DNA of 64,000 nucleotides from Parabacteroides timonensis. Its GTDB lineage: Bacteria > Bacteroidota > Bacteroidia > Bacteroidales > Tannerellaceae. Below the pieces are notes generated by a model. That model saw nothing but the letters and a program-made list of their open reading frames with translations, was not told the DNA's origin and ran no database searches. The position numbers and the translations under genes are program-made. Positions 44,382-53,116 of this stretch are shown in pieces (position 1 is the first letter of the stretch; each line of letters starts with the position of its first letter). The stretch spans positions 1,610,048 to 1,674,047 of the forward strand of contig NZ_LT669941.1 of assembly GCF_900128505.1 (NCBI RefSeq). The letters run 5' to 3'.

Positions 44382-45461
44382 ATGGCAGAAGAGATTAAAT
44401 TAATGAAGGGGAATGAAGCCATCGCACATGCGGCTATCCGTTATGGTGCCGATGGATACTTCGGTTACCCCATCACTCCGCAGTCGGAGATCCTGGAAAC
44501 CCTGATGGCTGAAATGCCCTGGGAAACAACCGGAATGGTAGTACTGCAAGCCGAAAGTGAAGTAGCAGCAATCAATATGGTGTATGGCGGTGCCGGTACG
44601 GGCAAACGTGTAATGACATCATCCTCCAGTCCCGGTATCAGCCTGAAACAAGAAGGTATTTCCTATATCGCAGGTGCTGAATTGCCTTGTCTGATCGTGA
44701 ATGTAATGCGTGGCGGTCCCGGCTTGGGAACTATCCAGCCAAGCCAGGCAGATTATTTCCAAACTGTAAAAGGTGGCGGACATGGTGACTATCGCCTGAT
44801 CACCCTTGCTCCTTCCTCTGTACAGGAAATGGCAGACTTCGTAGGCTTGGGCTTCGACCTTGCTTTCAAATATAACAATCCGGCTATCATCCTGGCAGAC
44901 GGTATCATCGGCCAGATGATGGAGAAAGTGGTTATGCCTCCTTTCCGTCCCCGTAAGACGGAAGCCGAGATTATCGCTGAATGTCCGTGGGCGGCACAAG
45001 GTAAACTGAAAAACCGTAAACCCAATGTGATCACTTCCCTGGAACTCGATCCGGCAAAGATGGAAGAAAACAATATCCGTTTCCAGGCTAAATATCGTAA
45101 AATCGAAGAGAATGAAGTGCGTTACGAAGAGTTCCATTGCGAAGATGCAGAATACCTGCTTGTCGCTTTCGGTTCTTCCGCACGTATCTGCCAGAAAGTA
45201 GTGGAAATTGCCCGTGCAGAAGGTATCAAACTCGGTTTGTTGCGCCCGATCACTTTGTGGCCGTTCCCGACAAAAGCAATTGCAGCTTATGCCGATAAGG
45301 TAAAGGGTATGCTTTCTGTCGAACTGAATGCAGGCCAGATGGTGGAAGATATACGCCTGGCTGTTAACGGGAAAATAAAGGTTGAACACTTCGGCCGCCT
45401 GGGTGGTATCGTGTTTACTCCGGATGAAGTACTGAACGCGCTGAAAGAAAAATTATTTTAA
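44382..45461 (+). CDS. vorB: 2-oxoacid:ferredoxin oxidoreductase alpha subunit (VorB/KorA-like)
   Basis: A 359-residue cytoplasmic subunit of the pyruvate-flavodoxin oxidoreductase N-terminal type, with YFGYPITPQSEILE (about 26-39), SSSPGISLKQEG (about 86-97) and RGGPGLGTIQPSQADYF (about 109-125). Family knowledge: with the beta subunit it oxidatively decarboxylates a branched-chain 2-oxoacid or 2-oxoglutarate to the acyl-CoA and reduces ferredoxin. The substrate (valine-type versus 2-oxoglutarate) cannot be decided from sequence reading alone; the symbol follows the usual naming for Bacteroidales homologues. Confidence 0.9.
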   Translation: MAEEIKLMKGNEAIAHAAIRYGADGYFGYPITPQSEILETLMAEMPWETTGMVVLQAESEVAAINMVYGGAGTGKRVMTSSSSPGISLKQEGISYIAGAELPCLIVNVMRGGPGLGTIQPSQADYFQTVKGGGHGDYRLITLAPSSVQEMADFVGLGFDLAFKYNNPAIILADGIIGQMMEKVVMPPFRPRKTEAEIIAECPWAAQGKLKNRKPNVITSLELDPAKMEENNIRFQAKYRKIEENEVRYEEFHCEDAEYLLVAFGSSARICQKVVEIARAEGIKLGLLRPITLWPFPTKAIAAYADKVKGMLSVELNAGQMVEDIRLAVNGKIKVEHFGRLGGIVFTPDEVLNALKEKLF

Positions 45462-45466
45462 CTCGT

Positions 45467-45637
45467 ATGACACGCGGAAGTAAAATTGATAGTATATTGA
45501 CAATCCTGTTCATGGTGTTAGCGGCAGCAGCTATTATCTGCTACTTTGCCGTTCCCGACCGTCACGTATTCTTATATTGTGGTGGTGCTGCCATCTGCTT
45601 CAGACTTGTTCAATATCTACTGAGATTTATTAGTTAA
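45467..45637 (+). CDS. Very small two-helix membrane protein inside the oxidoreductase operon
   Basis: A 56-residue frame (MTRGSKIDSILTILFMVLAA at the start) with two hydrophobic segments (about 10-28 and 33-52) joined by a short Asp/Arg/His turn. It begins 5 bp after the alpha subunit stop and ends 13 bp before the beta subunit start, so it is packed into the operon as a real gene would be. No homologue recognised. It might tether the otherwise soluble oxidoreductase to the membrane; that is a guess. Confidence 0.75.
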   Translation: MTRGSKIDSILTILFMVLAAAAIICYFAVPDRHVFLYCGGAAICFRLVQYLLRFIS

Positions 45638-45650
45638 TTAAGCTACAATT

Positions 45651-46415
45651 ATGGAACTCAATGAAATAATTAAACCGGAGAATCTGGTCTATACAAAGCC
45701 AGAATTGATGAACGACAACCCCATGCACTACTGCCCCGGTTGCAGCCACGGTGTCATACACAAGTTGATCGCTGAAGTGATCGCCGATATGGGAATGGAA
45801 GAAAAAACGATCGGTATCTCCCCGGTGGGATGTGCCGTATTCGCATACAACTATCTGGATATCGACTGGATAGAGGCCGCTCACGGACGTGCTCCTGCCA
45901 TCGCATCTGCTATCAAACGTCTGAACCCGGAAAAGATGATCTTTACCTATCAGGGTGACGGTGACTTAGCCGCTATCGGTACAGCCGAAACGATCCATGC
46001 TGCCAACCGTGGCGAAAATATCGTGATCGTATTCGTTAACAATGCTATCTACGGTATGACCGGTGGTCAGATGGCTCCTACCACACTGGAAGGTATGCCT
46101 ACTGCAACTTGTCCGTACGGCCGTAACATCGCCCTCAACGGTTATCCATTGAAGATCGGTGATTTGTTAGCTCAGCTGGAAGGAACTTGCCTGGTTACCC
46201 GCCAAAGCGTACAGACGGCCGCTGCCGTTCGCAAAGCCAAAAAGATGTTGCGTAAAGCGTTCGAAAACTCAATGGCCGGCAAAGGTACTTCAGTTGTCGA
46301 ATTCGTCTCCACCTGTTCATCCGGCTGGAAGATGACACCTGAAAAATCAAACAAATGGATGGAAGAGAATATGTTCCCGTTCTATCCGCTGGGAGATCTT
46401 AAAAACAAAGAATAA
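45651..46415 (+). CDS. 2-oxoacid:ferredoxin oxidoreductase beta subunit (thiamine-diphosphate binding)
   Basis: A 254-residue subunit with the thiamine-diphosphate fold: YCPGCSHGVIHK (about 27-38), the metal-binding GDGDLAAIGTAE...N pattern (about 102-130, with NNAIYGMTGGQMAPTT) and the C-terminal cap. It holds the cofactor that attacks the 2-oxoacid. It lies between the tiny membrane protein gene and the gamma subunit gene (17 bp away). Confidence 0.94.
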   Translation: MELNEIIKPENLVYTKPELMNDNPMHYCPGCSHGVIHKLIAEVIADMGMEEKTIGISPVGCAVFAYNYLDIDWIEAAHGRAPAIASAIKRLNPEKMIFTYQGDGDLAAIGTAETIHAANRGENIVIVFVNNAIYGMTGGQMAPTTLEGMPTATCPYGRNIALNGYPLKIGDLLAQLEGTCLVTRQSVQTAAAVRKAKKMLRKAFENSMAGKGTSVVEFVSTCSSGWKMTPEKSNKWMEENMFPFYPLGDLKNKE

Positions 46416-46432
46416 GTAAATACAGAAACGAC

Positions 46433-46975
46433 ATGAAACAAGAAATTATTATAGCAGGCTTTGGAGGACAAGGTGTTCTGTCGATGGGTAAGATACTTGC
46501 TTATTCAGGCTTGATGGAAGGCAAAGAAGTTACCTGGATGCCTTCATACGGACCGGAACAACGTGGTGGTACAGCCAACGTAACAGTAATCCTGAGCGAT
46601 GATCCCATCAGTTCACCGATCCTGAATGAATATGATATCGCAATCGTACTGAATCAGCCATCTATGGACAAATTCGAAAACAAGGTGAAATCAGGCGGTA
46701 TCCTGATCTACGACGGCTATGGTATTCATACACCGGTGAAACGTTCCGATATCAACGTTTATCGTGTGGACGCTATGGATGCAGCTACGGAAATGAAGAA
46801 TGAAAAAGCATTCAACATGCTCATTCTGGGAGGTTTGCTGAAAGTCGTTCCGATGGTGAAATTAGAAAACGTCCTGCTGGGTCTGAAGAAGTCCCTGCCC
46901 GAACGTCATCACAAGCTGATCCCGATGAACGAGGCTGCCATAAAGAAAGGTATGGAGATCATACAGAAAATGTAA
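46433..46975 (+). CDS. 2-oxoacid:ferredoxin oxidoreductase gamma subunit
   Basis: A 180-residue subunit of the POR/KOR gamma family: GFGGQGVLSMGKILAYSG (about 8-25), SYGPEQRGGTANVTVILS (about 38-55) and the terminal NEAAIKKGMEII. It binds the CoA-side region of the complex. It is the last gene of the operon, followed by a clear terminator. Confidence 0.93.
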   Translation: MKQEIIIAGFGGQGVLSMGKILAYSGLMEGKEVTWMPSYGPEQRGGTANVTVILSDDPISSPILNEYDIAIVLNQPSMDKFENKVKSGGILIYDGYGIHTPVKRSDINVYRVDAMDAATEMKNEKAFNMLILGGLLKVVPMVKLENVLLGLKKSLPERHHKLIPMNEAAIKKGMEIIQKM

Positions 46976-46998
46976 TCTTGCAAAAAGAATATAAAGAG

Positions 46999-47030
46999 GG
47001 GCGTTTCTTTCGTAGGAACGCCCTTTTGTT
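46999..47030 (+). terminator. Terminator of the oxidoreductase operon
   Basis: GGGCGTTTC / GGAACGCCC (one G-U pair) with a 7-nt loop, followed by TTTTGTTTT. Confidence 0.85.
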
Positions 47031-47045
47031 TTATCTTTGCAACCC

Positions 47046-49178
47046 ATGAAGCATTGCTTATACATATTATTATTGTTGATAGTATCTGCCGCAACTGTTC
47101 AGGCTCAAAGAGGAGCACGTGGCAGATCGGAAAGTGGAGGAAGACAACGCGGTGGCTTCTCTCTGTCAAATCTTTCTTCATCACAGAAGGAGATACCTGA
47201 CAGTTTATTAGTAGTGGACAGTGCCGCTCTGAAATCCAAACGTCTTATCGCTTATCGCCTCACCCCTCTTCTAGGGGAGGCTTATGTAGCTCCGCTGGAT
47301 ACTAACAGGCTGAACTTCGGAAATACGACATTGGTCGAAAACAAGTCGCTGGCTATCGGATACCTGGCAAATCTGGGTGCCCCGGCACAGACAAAGATAT
47401 TTTCCGAACGGAAAGAACCCCGCGACTTTATTTTCGCCGATGCCTACGACTACTACATCACGACACCGGAGAATGCTTATTTCTACAACACTAAAATTCC
47501 TTATACCAACATCATGTACACCTCCGCCGGCGGTAGTACCAATAAGGAAGAACAGTTGAAAGGAACTATGACCATGAACTTCGGCAAGAAGATCAACGTG
47601 GGTGGAGATATCGACTATATCTATGGACGAGGACATTACAAAGACAATGGAGACAAATTGTTAAGTTATCGTCTCTTCGGTAGTTATCAGACCGACCGTT
47701 ATGAAATGCATGCTTACCTGAGCAACTTTAACTTTGTAAACTACGAAAACGGTGGCCTTGCCAACGACTCGACAATCAATCACCCGGACGAATATTTCCC
47801 CGAAGGACGTCCTTCCGATACCAAATCGTACGACGTGCGTTATCTGGCAAGTGCTTGGAACCGTGTACGCGGTAAACGGTATTTCCTTACTCAACGATAT
47901 AATCTCGGATTTACTCGCGAACTGGAAGAAACCGACGAAGAAGGGAACCCGAAAGAAATATTCGTACCTGTATCCAGCATTATCCATACAATCGATTATG
48001 AAGATAACCGTCGCCGGTTTATCTCCCATAGCAACCTGCTCGACTCGGCATATATAGTTAAAGACGGTAATCAAAGTTATCCGCGTATCTACGGGCTGGG
48101 AGCTACATTGAACGATCAGACTTCTTCATGGAATTTAAAAAACACAATCGGTCTTTCTCTTCGGGAAGGATTTCAGGACTGGGTCAAATTCGGACTGACA
48201 GCATTCGTTAGTTTGGAAAAACGCCGATTCAAACTAGACCCCAGGATAGAAGGACTTGATTACGGAGAATATGGTAGAGGTCCTAATTTCTCAGTCGACA
48301 ATGTCGATCTGAATAATCTTCCGAAAGAAAAGATATACGATGAGTTTTCAACTTATATCGGAGCTGAATTATCTAAACGCATGGGAAGTATTCTGACCTA
48401 TAATGCCCGGGGAGAACTTTGTCTCATTGGTAGCGATGTCGGTGAATTCCGCGCCACGGGAGATTTACAAACCCGTTTCAAACTGTTAAGAAAGGATGCA
48501 ACGATCAAAGCGAACGCTTACATTAAAAATGTAACACCCGCTTTCTACATGCGCCATAATCATTCCCGTTATTTCTGGTGGGATAATGATCAGTTTAAAA
48601 AGATACAGCAGATATATGTTGGTGGAGAAGTCAATCTCGAATCGACCGGAACTACATTATCAGCTGGAGTGGAAAGTATTCAGAATTATATTTTCTTCAA
48701 CAAAATGGGTATGCCCGAACAACACGGAAGCAATCTGCAGGTGGTAAGTGCCCGTCTAAAACAGGACTTCCGTTACCGCGCTTTCGGTTGGGAAAATGAA
48801 ATTTGCTGGCAGATGAGCGGCGACAACGATGTATTACCCCTTCCGAAGTTCAGTGCTTACTCAAATATGTATCTGGCCGCAAAAGTGGCAAAAGTATTGA
48901 CTGTTCAGATAGGTGCGAACGTATATTACAATACAGCGTATTATGCACCCTATTATGAACCGGCAACCCAGCAGTTCCAGGTTCAGGATGAAGTTAAAGT
49001 AGGTAATTATCCTCTTATAAATGCCTATGTAAATTTCCATCTGAAACAGGCCCGCTTCTTCATTATGGCTTACAACCTGAGTAGTAAATTCGTCGAGCCC
49101 AATTATTTCTCCTTGTCACATTACCCTTTGAATCCGATGGTTCTAAAAATGGGTATTGCCGTTACATTCAATAATTAA
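47046..49178 (+). CDS. Putative outer-membrane porin (porin_10-like)
   Basis: 710 residues from the ATG at 47046, with signal peptide (cleavage near TVQAQ, about 20), an Arg/Gly-rich spacer, then beta-barrel-type sequence with alternating aromatic residues, ending ITFNN-like (KMGIAVTFNN). It matches the large putative-porin family of Bacteroidetes (Porin_10), whose substrates are mostly unknown. A -7-like TATCTTTG at 47032-47039 ends only 6 bp before the ATG. It is followed after 5 bp by an anchored solute-binding protein gene. Confidence 0.88.
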   Translation: MKHCLYILLLLIVSAATVQAQRGARGRSESGGRQRGGFSLSNLSSSQKEIPDSLLVVDSAALKSKRLIAYRLTPLLGEAYVAPLDTNRLNFGNTTLVENKSLAIGYLANLGAPAQTKIFSERKEPRDFIFADAYDYYITTPENAYFYNTKIPYTNIMYTSAGGSTNKEEQLKGTMTMNFGKKINVGGDIDYIYGRGHYKDNGDKLLSYRLFGSYQTDRYEMHAYLSNFNFVNYENGGLANDSTINHPDEYFPEGRPSDTKSYDVRYLASAWNRVRGKRYFLTQRYNLGFTRELEETDEEGNPKEIFVPVSSIIHTIDYEDNRRRFISHSNLLDSAYIVKDGNQSYPRIYGLGATLNDQTSSWNLKNTIGLSLREGFQDWVKFGLTAFVSLEKRRFKLDPRIEGLDYGEYGRGPNFSVDNVDLNNLPKEKIYDEFSTYIGAELSKRMGSILTYNARGELCLIGSDVGEFRATGDLQTRFKLLRKDATIKANAYIKNVTPAFYMRHNHSRYFWWDNDQFKKIQQIYVGGEVNLESTGTTLSAGVESIQNYIFFNKMGMPEQHGSNLQVVSARLKQDFRYRAFGWENEICWQMSGDNDVLPLPKFSAYSNMYLAAKVAKVLTVQIGANVYYNTAYYAPYYEPATQQFQVQDEVKVGNYPLINAYVNFHLKQARFFIMAYNLSSKFVEPNYFSLSHYPLNPMVLKMGIAVTFNN

Positions 49179-49183
49179 ATAGT

Positions 49184-50008
49184 ATGAAATCGCGGAAGTT
49201 ACTGGTAGTCTATATGATTCTGCTGGCAATTGTTTTGATTGCCATGTTCCAGTTGTTTCAATTCAAAAAGGCGCCGCTCCTCCCCAGAGATTATCCTGAG
49301 ATAAAAGAGGAAGGTATCCTGAGGATCGTAACGGAATATAATCAGTCCGGTTATTATGTAGCCGGCGATACGATCGAAGGTTTCCAGTATGAACTCAGCC
49401 AGGCTATAGCCAAACTATCCGGACTGGAAGTTCAGACCCATCTGGAAATGAGCCTGGCCGAAAGTTTCCGGGAATTATCAGAAAACAAGTGCGATGTAAT
49501 TGCCCGCAATATCCCTATTACAAGTGATAATAAAGAAGAATATCTATTCACCGAACCGATCGTATTGAATAAGCAAGTCCTGGTACAGCGTACGGAAGAA
49601 GCAAACAATGGACTTAAACCAATCCGTAACCAATTGGATCTGGCTCAAAAAACGTTATATATCCCCAAGGACTCTCCCGCCAAACTGCGACTGCAAAACC
49701 TGGCACATGAAATCGGCGATACGATATATATCAAAGAAGACGAACTTTATTCCAGCGAACAACTGGCTATTATGGTTGCCAAAGGAGATATCGATTATGC
49801 GGTTTGCGATCAGCAGATAGCAAAAATATCCAAAGAAAATCTGCCTGAAATAGATATCGATACAGATATCAGTTTCACGCAACTGCAATCATGGGCAGTA
49901 CGCAAAGACTCTCCTATCCTGCTCGACAGCCTGAACAGCTGGCTTTCACAAATTAAAGAAAGCGGCTTGTATAAGGAAATATACAAGCGCTATTATGGAA
50001 ATAAATAA
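49184..50008 (+). CDS. Membrane-anchored solute-binding protein (SBP family 3 fold)
   Basis: A 274-residue protein with one N-terminal membrane helix (about 6-24, LVVYMILLAIVLIAMFQLF) and no signal cleavage site, then a family-3 amino-acid-binding fold: EEGILRIVTEYNQSGYY (about 42-58), FQYELSQAIAKLSGLEV, CDVIARNIPIT and the terminal LYKEIYKRYYG. The same fold occurs in the N-terminal half of the lytic transglycosylase MltF, but no transglycosylase domain follows here. It is co-transcribed with the porin and convergent with a PAS kinase. Confidence 0.88.
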   Translation: MKSRKLLVVYMILLAIVLIAMFQLFQFKKAPLLPRDYPEIKEEGILRIVTEYNQSGYYVAGDTIEGFQYELSQAIAKLSGLEVQTHLEMSLAESFRELSENKCDVIARNIPITSDNKEEYLFTEPIVLNKQVLVQRTEEANNGLKPIRNQLDLAQKTLYIPKDSPAKLRLQNLAHEIGDTIYIKEDELYSSEQLAIMVAKGDIDYAVCDQQIAKISKENLPEIDIDTDISFTQLQSWAVRKDSPILLDSLNSWLSQIKESGLYKEIYKRYYGNK

Positions 50009-50011
50009 TGA

Positions 50012-51580
50012 CTAATCGTGGGTAGGTAGAATGAACGAAAAAGTCGAACCTTCACCCAATTTCGACTCAACCTGGATCGAACCTCCCATTTTGGTTACTA
50101 AACTTCTGCAAATCGCCAGGCCAAGACCGATACCTTCCATATAATCGTTGATCTTCACAAAACGCTTAAACAGATTTTGTAACTTGTCTTCAGCAATCCC
50201 CAGGCCGGTATCCTTTACATAAAAATTCAAGCGACCGTCTCCCAGGTCTTTATATCCCATAGTGATACTCCCCTGCTTCGTATTCTTGATCGCATTATTT
50301 GCCAGGTTATTTATAAGCTGCAACAAACGGATCTGGTCTGTGCCAAACGTACATTGCTCCAATCCTTTTTCCAGTATTAAATCTACACCTTTCGGCATAC
50401 GAAGTTTGATAGAAGCATACGTGTTATCCATCATCTCATTCAGATCGATGGGAGCATAACTAATTTTTATTGCATCCGCTTCGATCTTCGACAGATCGAG
50501 TATATCGTTGATCAGCTGCATAAGCAACTGGTTATTTGACTTGATAATCTCATAATATGACATACGCTCCTCGTCTGTATCCGCAAACGCCATCAGCTCG
50601 GAAAAGCCGGTTATAGCATTCAATGGCGTACGGATCTCATGACTCATATCCGCCAGATACTTCGATTTCATTTTATCGGCAACCTCTGCCTTCTCGCGAG
50701 CTTCTTCCAGAGATAACTCCTGATCCTTCCGATCTTGTATATTGGTAGAGCAACCGAGAATAACCAAAGGACGCCCTTTGGCATCTCGCTCATAAATGTA
50801 AGCAGACGATTCGCGCCAATGATAATCTTCCAGTTCCGGGTACTTCACACGCATCTCCATTTTCACCTCTGTCAACTTACCGGCACACATCTTTTCAAAA
50901 AGATCCCAATAAACTTCCCGATCGTCAGGGTGAATATAAGTCATAAATGTTGTTCCCGGCATAGTAGTATGACTATCCGGATGATCATCCCAACTATTCA
51001 GTTGAACCAAAGCATCTTTATAACCGTTTTTACTGTCGGGATTAATAAAAATAGAACAAGTCCGGATATCACTCGACTGCAAAGCCATCTTCGTGAGCGT
51101 CTGCGTTCTTTTAAGCGCATCTTCAACAGCTTTTTTAGCTGTTATATCCCGCCATAATGCAAGAAGAAGCGTTTTTCCACAACTCAACGAAATCGGAAAT
51201 TTTGTAACTTCAATATCTTTAAATTCACCGGTTGCGGTTTTCACCTTTCCTTGAAATTCTATGGTCTTCCCGGTATTGACCACCTCCCTGTCAATCTCAC
51301 AACGCTTTTCAATCGACAGTAAAGCATCATAATTTACTTCGAAATCGTCATGTCCCTCTATCTGGGAAGTATTAATTCCAGTAATATCTTCCATGAACTT
51401 ATTCCAGTAAAGATAATTGAAATGATCGCCTGCATCTTTTACAAATACACCTAATGGCAGATGATCCAGGATCGTATTCAGTAATTCGCGAATACTATCT
51501 TGTTCCTTCTTTAAAGTTAACTCTGACTGAAGGTCGTCAAGGCCGTCATTTATCCCCATAACACTTGCTGTTTTTATCAA
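50012..51580 (-). CDS. PAS-domain sensor histidine kinase
   Basis: A 522-residue soluble kinase: coiled start, PAS domain 1 (about 32-150, LDHLPLGVFVKDAG), PAS domain 2 with PAC (about 165-285), linker helix, H-box KYLADMSHEIRTPLNAI (His314), HATPase domain (NLANNAIKNTKQGSI; GIGLGLAICRSL, about 420-520). No receiver domain follows, so it is not a hybrid kinase, and no response regulator gene is adjacent; it is an orphan. No membrane helix. It converges with the solute-binding protein gene (3 bp between stop codons). Confidence 0.93.
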   Translation of the reverse strand: MIKTASVMGINDGLDDLQSELTLKKEQDSIRELLNTILDHLPLGVFVKDAGDHFNYLYWNKFMEDITGINTSQIEGHDDFEVNYDALLSIEKRCEIDREVVNTGKTIEFQGKVKTATGEFKDIEVTKFPISLSCGKTLLLALWRDITAKKAVEDALKRTQTLTKMALQSSDIRTCSIFINPDSKNGYKDALVQLNSWDDHPDSHTTMPGTTFMTYIHPDDREVYWDLFEKMCAGKLTEVKMEMRVKYPELEDYHWRESSAYIYERDAKGRPLVILGCSTNIQDRKDQELSLEEAREKAEVADKMKSKYLADMSHEIRTPLNAITGFSELMAFADTDEERMSYYEIIKSNNQLLMQLINDILDLSKIEADAIKISYAPIDLNEMMDNTYASIKLRMPKGVDLILEKGLEQCTFGTDQIRLLQLINNLANNAIKNTKQGSITMGYKDLGDGRLNFYVKDTGLGIAEDKLQNLFKRFVKINDYMEGIGLGLAICRSLVTKMGGSIQVESKLGEGSTFSFILPTHD

Positions 51581-51740
51581 AATCGGGTATAAAGATATTT
51601 ATTTTTATTATACCGTGCCAGAAAACATCAATAAAATCAACGTCTACAACAAAAAAAAGAGTATTTATAACAAGAGCACTTACTTCTATATAGAATTTGA
51701 CAAATATTATTTACCTTTACGGTGAATTTAATGATAGAAG

Positions 51741-53012
51741 ATGAGATTTGACGAATTGGATTTAGAGGAGGCCGTACTGGACGGACTCGATGCTATGAAT
51801 TTTCAGGAAACTACTCCTGTACAGGAATTAACAATTCCGGTTATTTTAGAAGGGAAAGACATCATAGCCTGCGCGCAGACGGGAACAGGGAAAACCGCTG
51901 CTTACGTATTACCTTTGATTAACGAACTAAGTAAAGGTAACCATCCGGATAATGCCATTAATGCAATCATTATGGCTCCAACCCGTGAGTTGGCTCAACA
52001 GATCGACCAACAGATTGAAGGTTTTACATACTTCGTTCCCGTATCGGCCGTTGCCGTATATGGCGGAACCGACGGTATTGCCTGGGAACAACAGAAACGG
52101 GGTATGGAAATGGGCGCCGACATTGTGATCGCTACCCCAGGACGTTTATTATCACATATCAAACTGGGCACGGTGGACCTATCGCAGGTTGCCTATTTTG
52201 TTCTCGATGAAGCCGACCGTATGCTGGATATGGGATTTTACGACGACATCATGCAGGTACAAAAGCAGCTGCCTCCTACCTGCCAGACCATTATGTTCTC
52301 TGCCACCATGCCCCCTAAGATCCGGACACTAGCTAAAACAATCCTGAAGAATCCCGAAGAAGTCAAGATCGCCATCTCCCGCCCACCTGAAACGATCATG
52401 CAAACGGCTTATATTTGCTACGATCCTCAAAAACTAAAGATACTTGAAGACCTCTTCCTGCAAAGCCGCCCGCAGCGTGTCATCATTTTCTCTTCGTCTA
52501 AGATGAAGGTGAAAGAGCTTGCCTCTACCCTGAAACGGATGAAGTTTAATGTCGCTGCCATGCACTCCGACCTGGAGCAGTCGCAGCGTGAAGAGGTGAT
52601 GAAGGAGTTTAAGAACGGACGTATAGATATTCTGGTTGCAACCGATGTTGTTTCACGCGGTATAGACATCAACGATATACGACTGGTGGTCAACTACGAC
52701 ATACCTCACGACCCGGAAGATTACGTACACCGCATCGGCCGTACGGCTCGCGGAACCGGAGGCGAAGGACTGGCTATCACATTTATCAGCATAGAAGAGC
52801 AAGCCCAGTTCAAACGCATCGAGGATTTCCTGGAAAAGGAAGTATACAAGATCCCCGTCGATCCGAAGTTCGGCGAAACACCACTATACGAGCCAGAGAA
52901 ATACGGAAACATGCGTCGCGGACGCGGACGTCCACGCAAAGAAGGAGGCCACCCTACCAACAGAAAGCCGTCTAACGGACAGAGTCGCAGAGGAAGACCT
53001 AGAAAGCAATAA
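51741..53012 (+). CDS. DEAD-box ATP-dependent RNA helicase (RhlE-like)
   Basis: A 423-residue helicase with all core motifs: Q-motif region (TTPVQELTIP), AQTGTGKT (I), PTRELAQQ (Ia), TPGRL (Ib), DEAD (II, in VLDEADRMLDMGF), SAT (III), RGIDI (V) and HRIGRTAR (VI), followed by a basic Arg/Gly/Lys-rich tail (RRGRGRPRKEGG) that would bind RNA. It remodels RNA in ribosome assembly or decay. It stands alone, with a good terminator after it. Confidence 0.95.
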   Translation: MRFDELDLEEAVLDGLDAMNFQETTPVQELTIPVILEGKDIIACAQTGTGKTAAYVLPLINELSKGNHPDNAINAIIMAPTRELAQQIDQQIEGFTYFVPVSAVAVYGGTDGIAWEQQKRGMEMGADIVIATPGRLLSHIKLGTVDLSQVAYFVLDEADRMLDMGFYDDIMQVQKQLPPTCQTIMFSATMPPKIRTLAKTILKNPEEVKIAISRPPETIMQTAYICYDPQKLKILEDLFLQSRPQRVIIFSSSKMKVKELASTLKRMKFNVAAMHSDLEQSQREEVMKEFKNGRIDILVATDVVSRGIDINDIRLVVNYDIPHDPEDYVHRIGRTARGTGGEGLAITFISIEEQAQFKRIEDFLEKEVYKIPVDPKFGETPLYEPEKYGNMRRGRGRPRKEGGHPTNRKPSNGQSRRGRPRKQ

Positions 53013-53055
53013 AAGAGGTTAAGGCTTTATTAGAATAAAGTTTCCTACCAAGAGA

Positions 53056-53090
53056 AAAGCTGCCTTTCCTTCTATGGAAAGGCGGCTTTA
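53056..53090. terminator. Terminator between the helicase and the fimbrillin genes
   Basis: AAAGCTGCCTTTCC / GGAAAGGCGGCTTT with a 6-nt loop (one mismatch or wobble), flanked by A/T on both sides, so it may serve both converging genes. Confidence 0.8.
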
Positions 53091-53116
53091 TATAAATAAG
53101 AAGAGATAAAAATAGA

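Noticed and set aside
51607..51626. Sigma-54 promoter upstream of the PAS kinase gene (minus strand TGGCACGGTATAAT)
   Set aside because: The -24-like TGGCACG is present, but there is no GC at the -12 position and no operator palindrome nearby.
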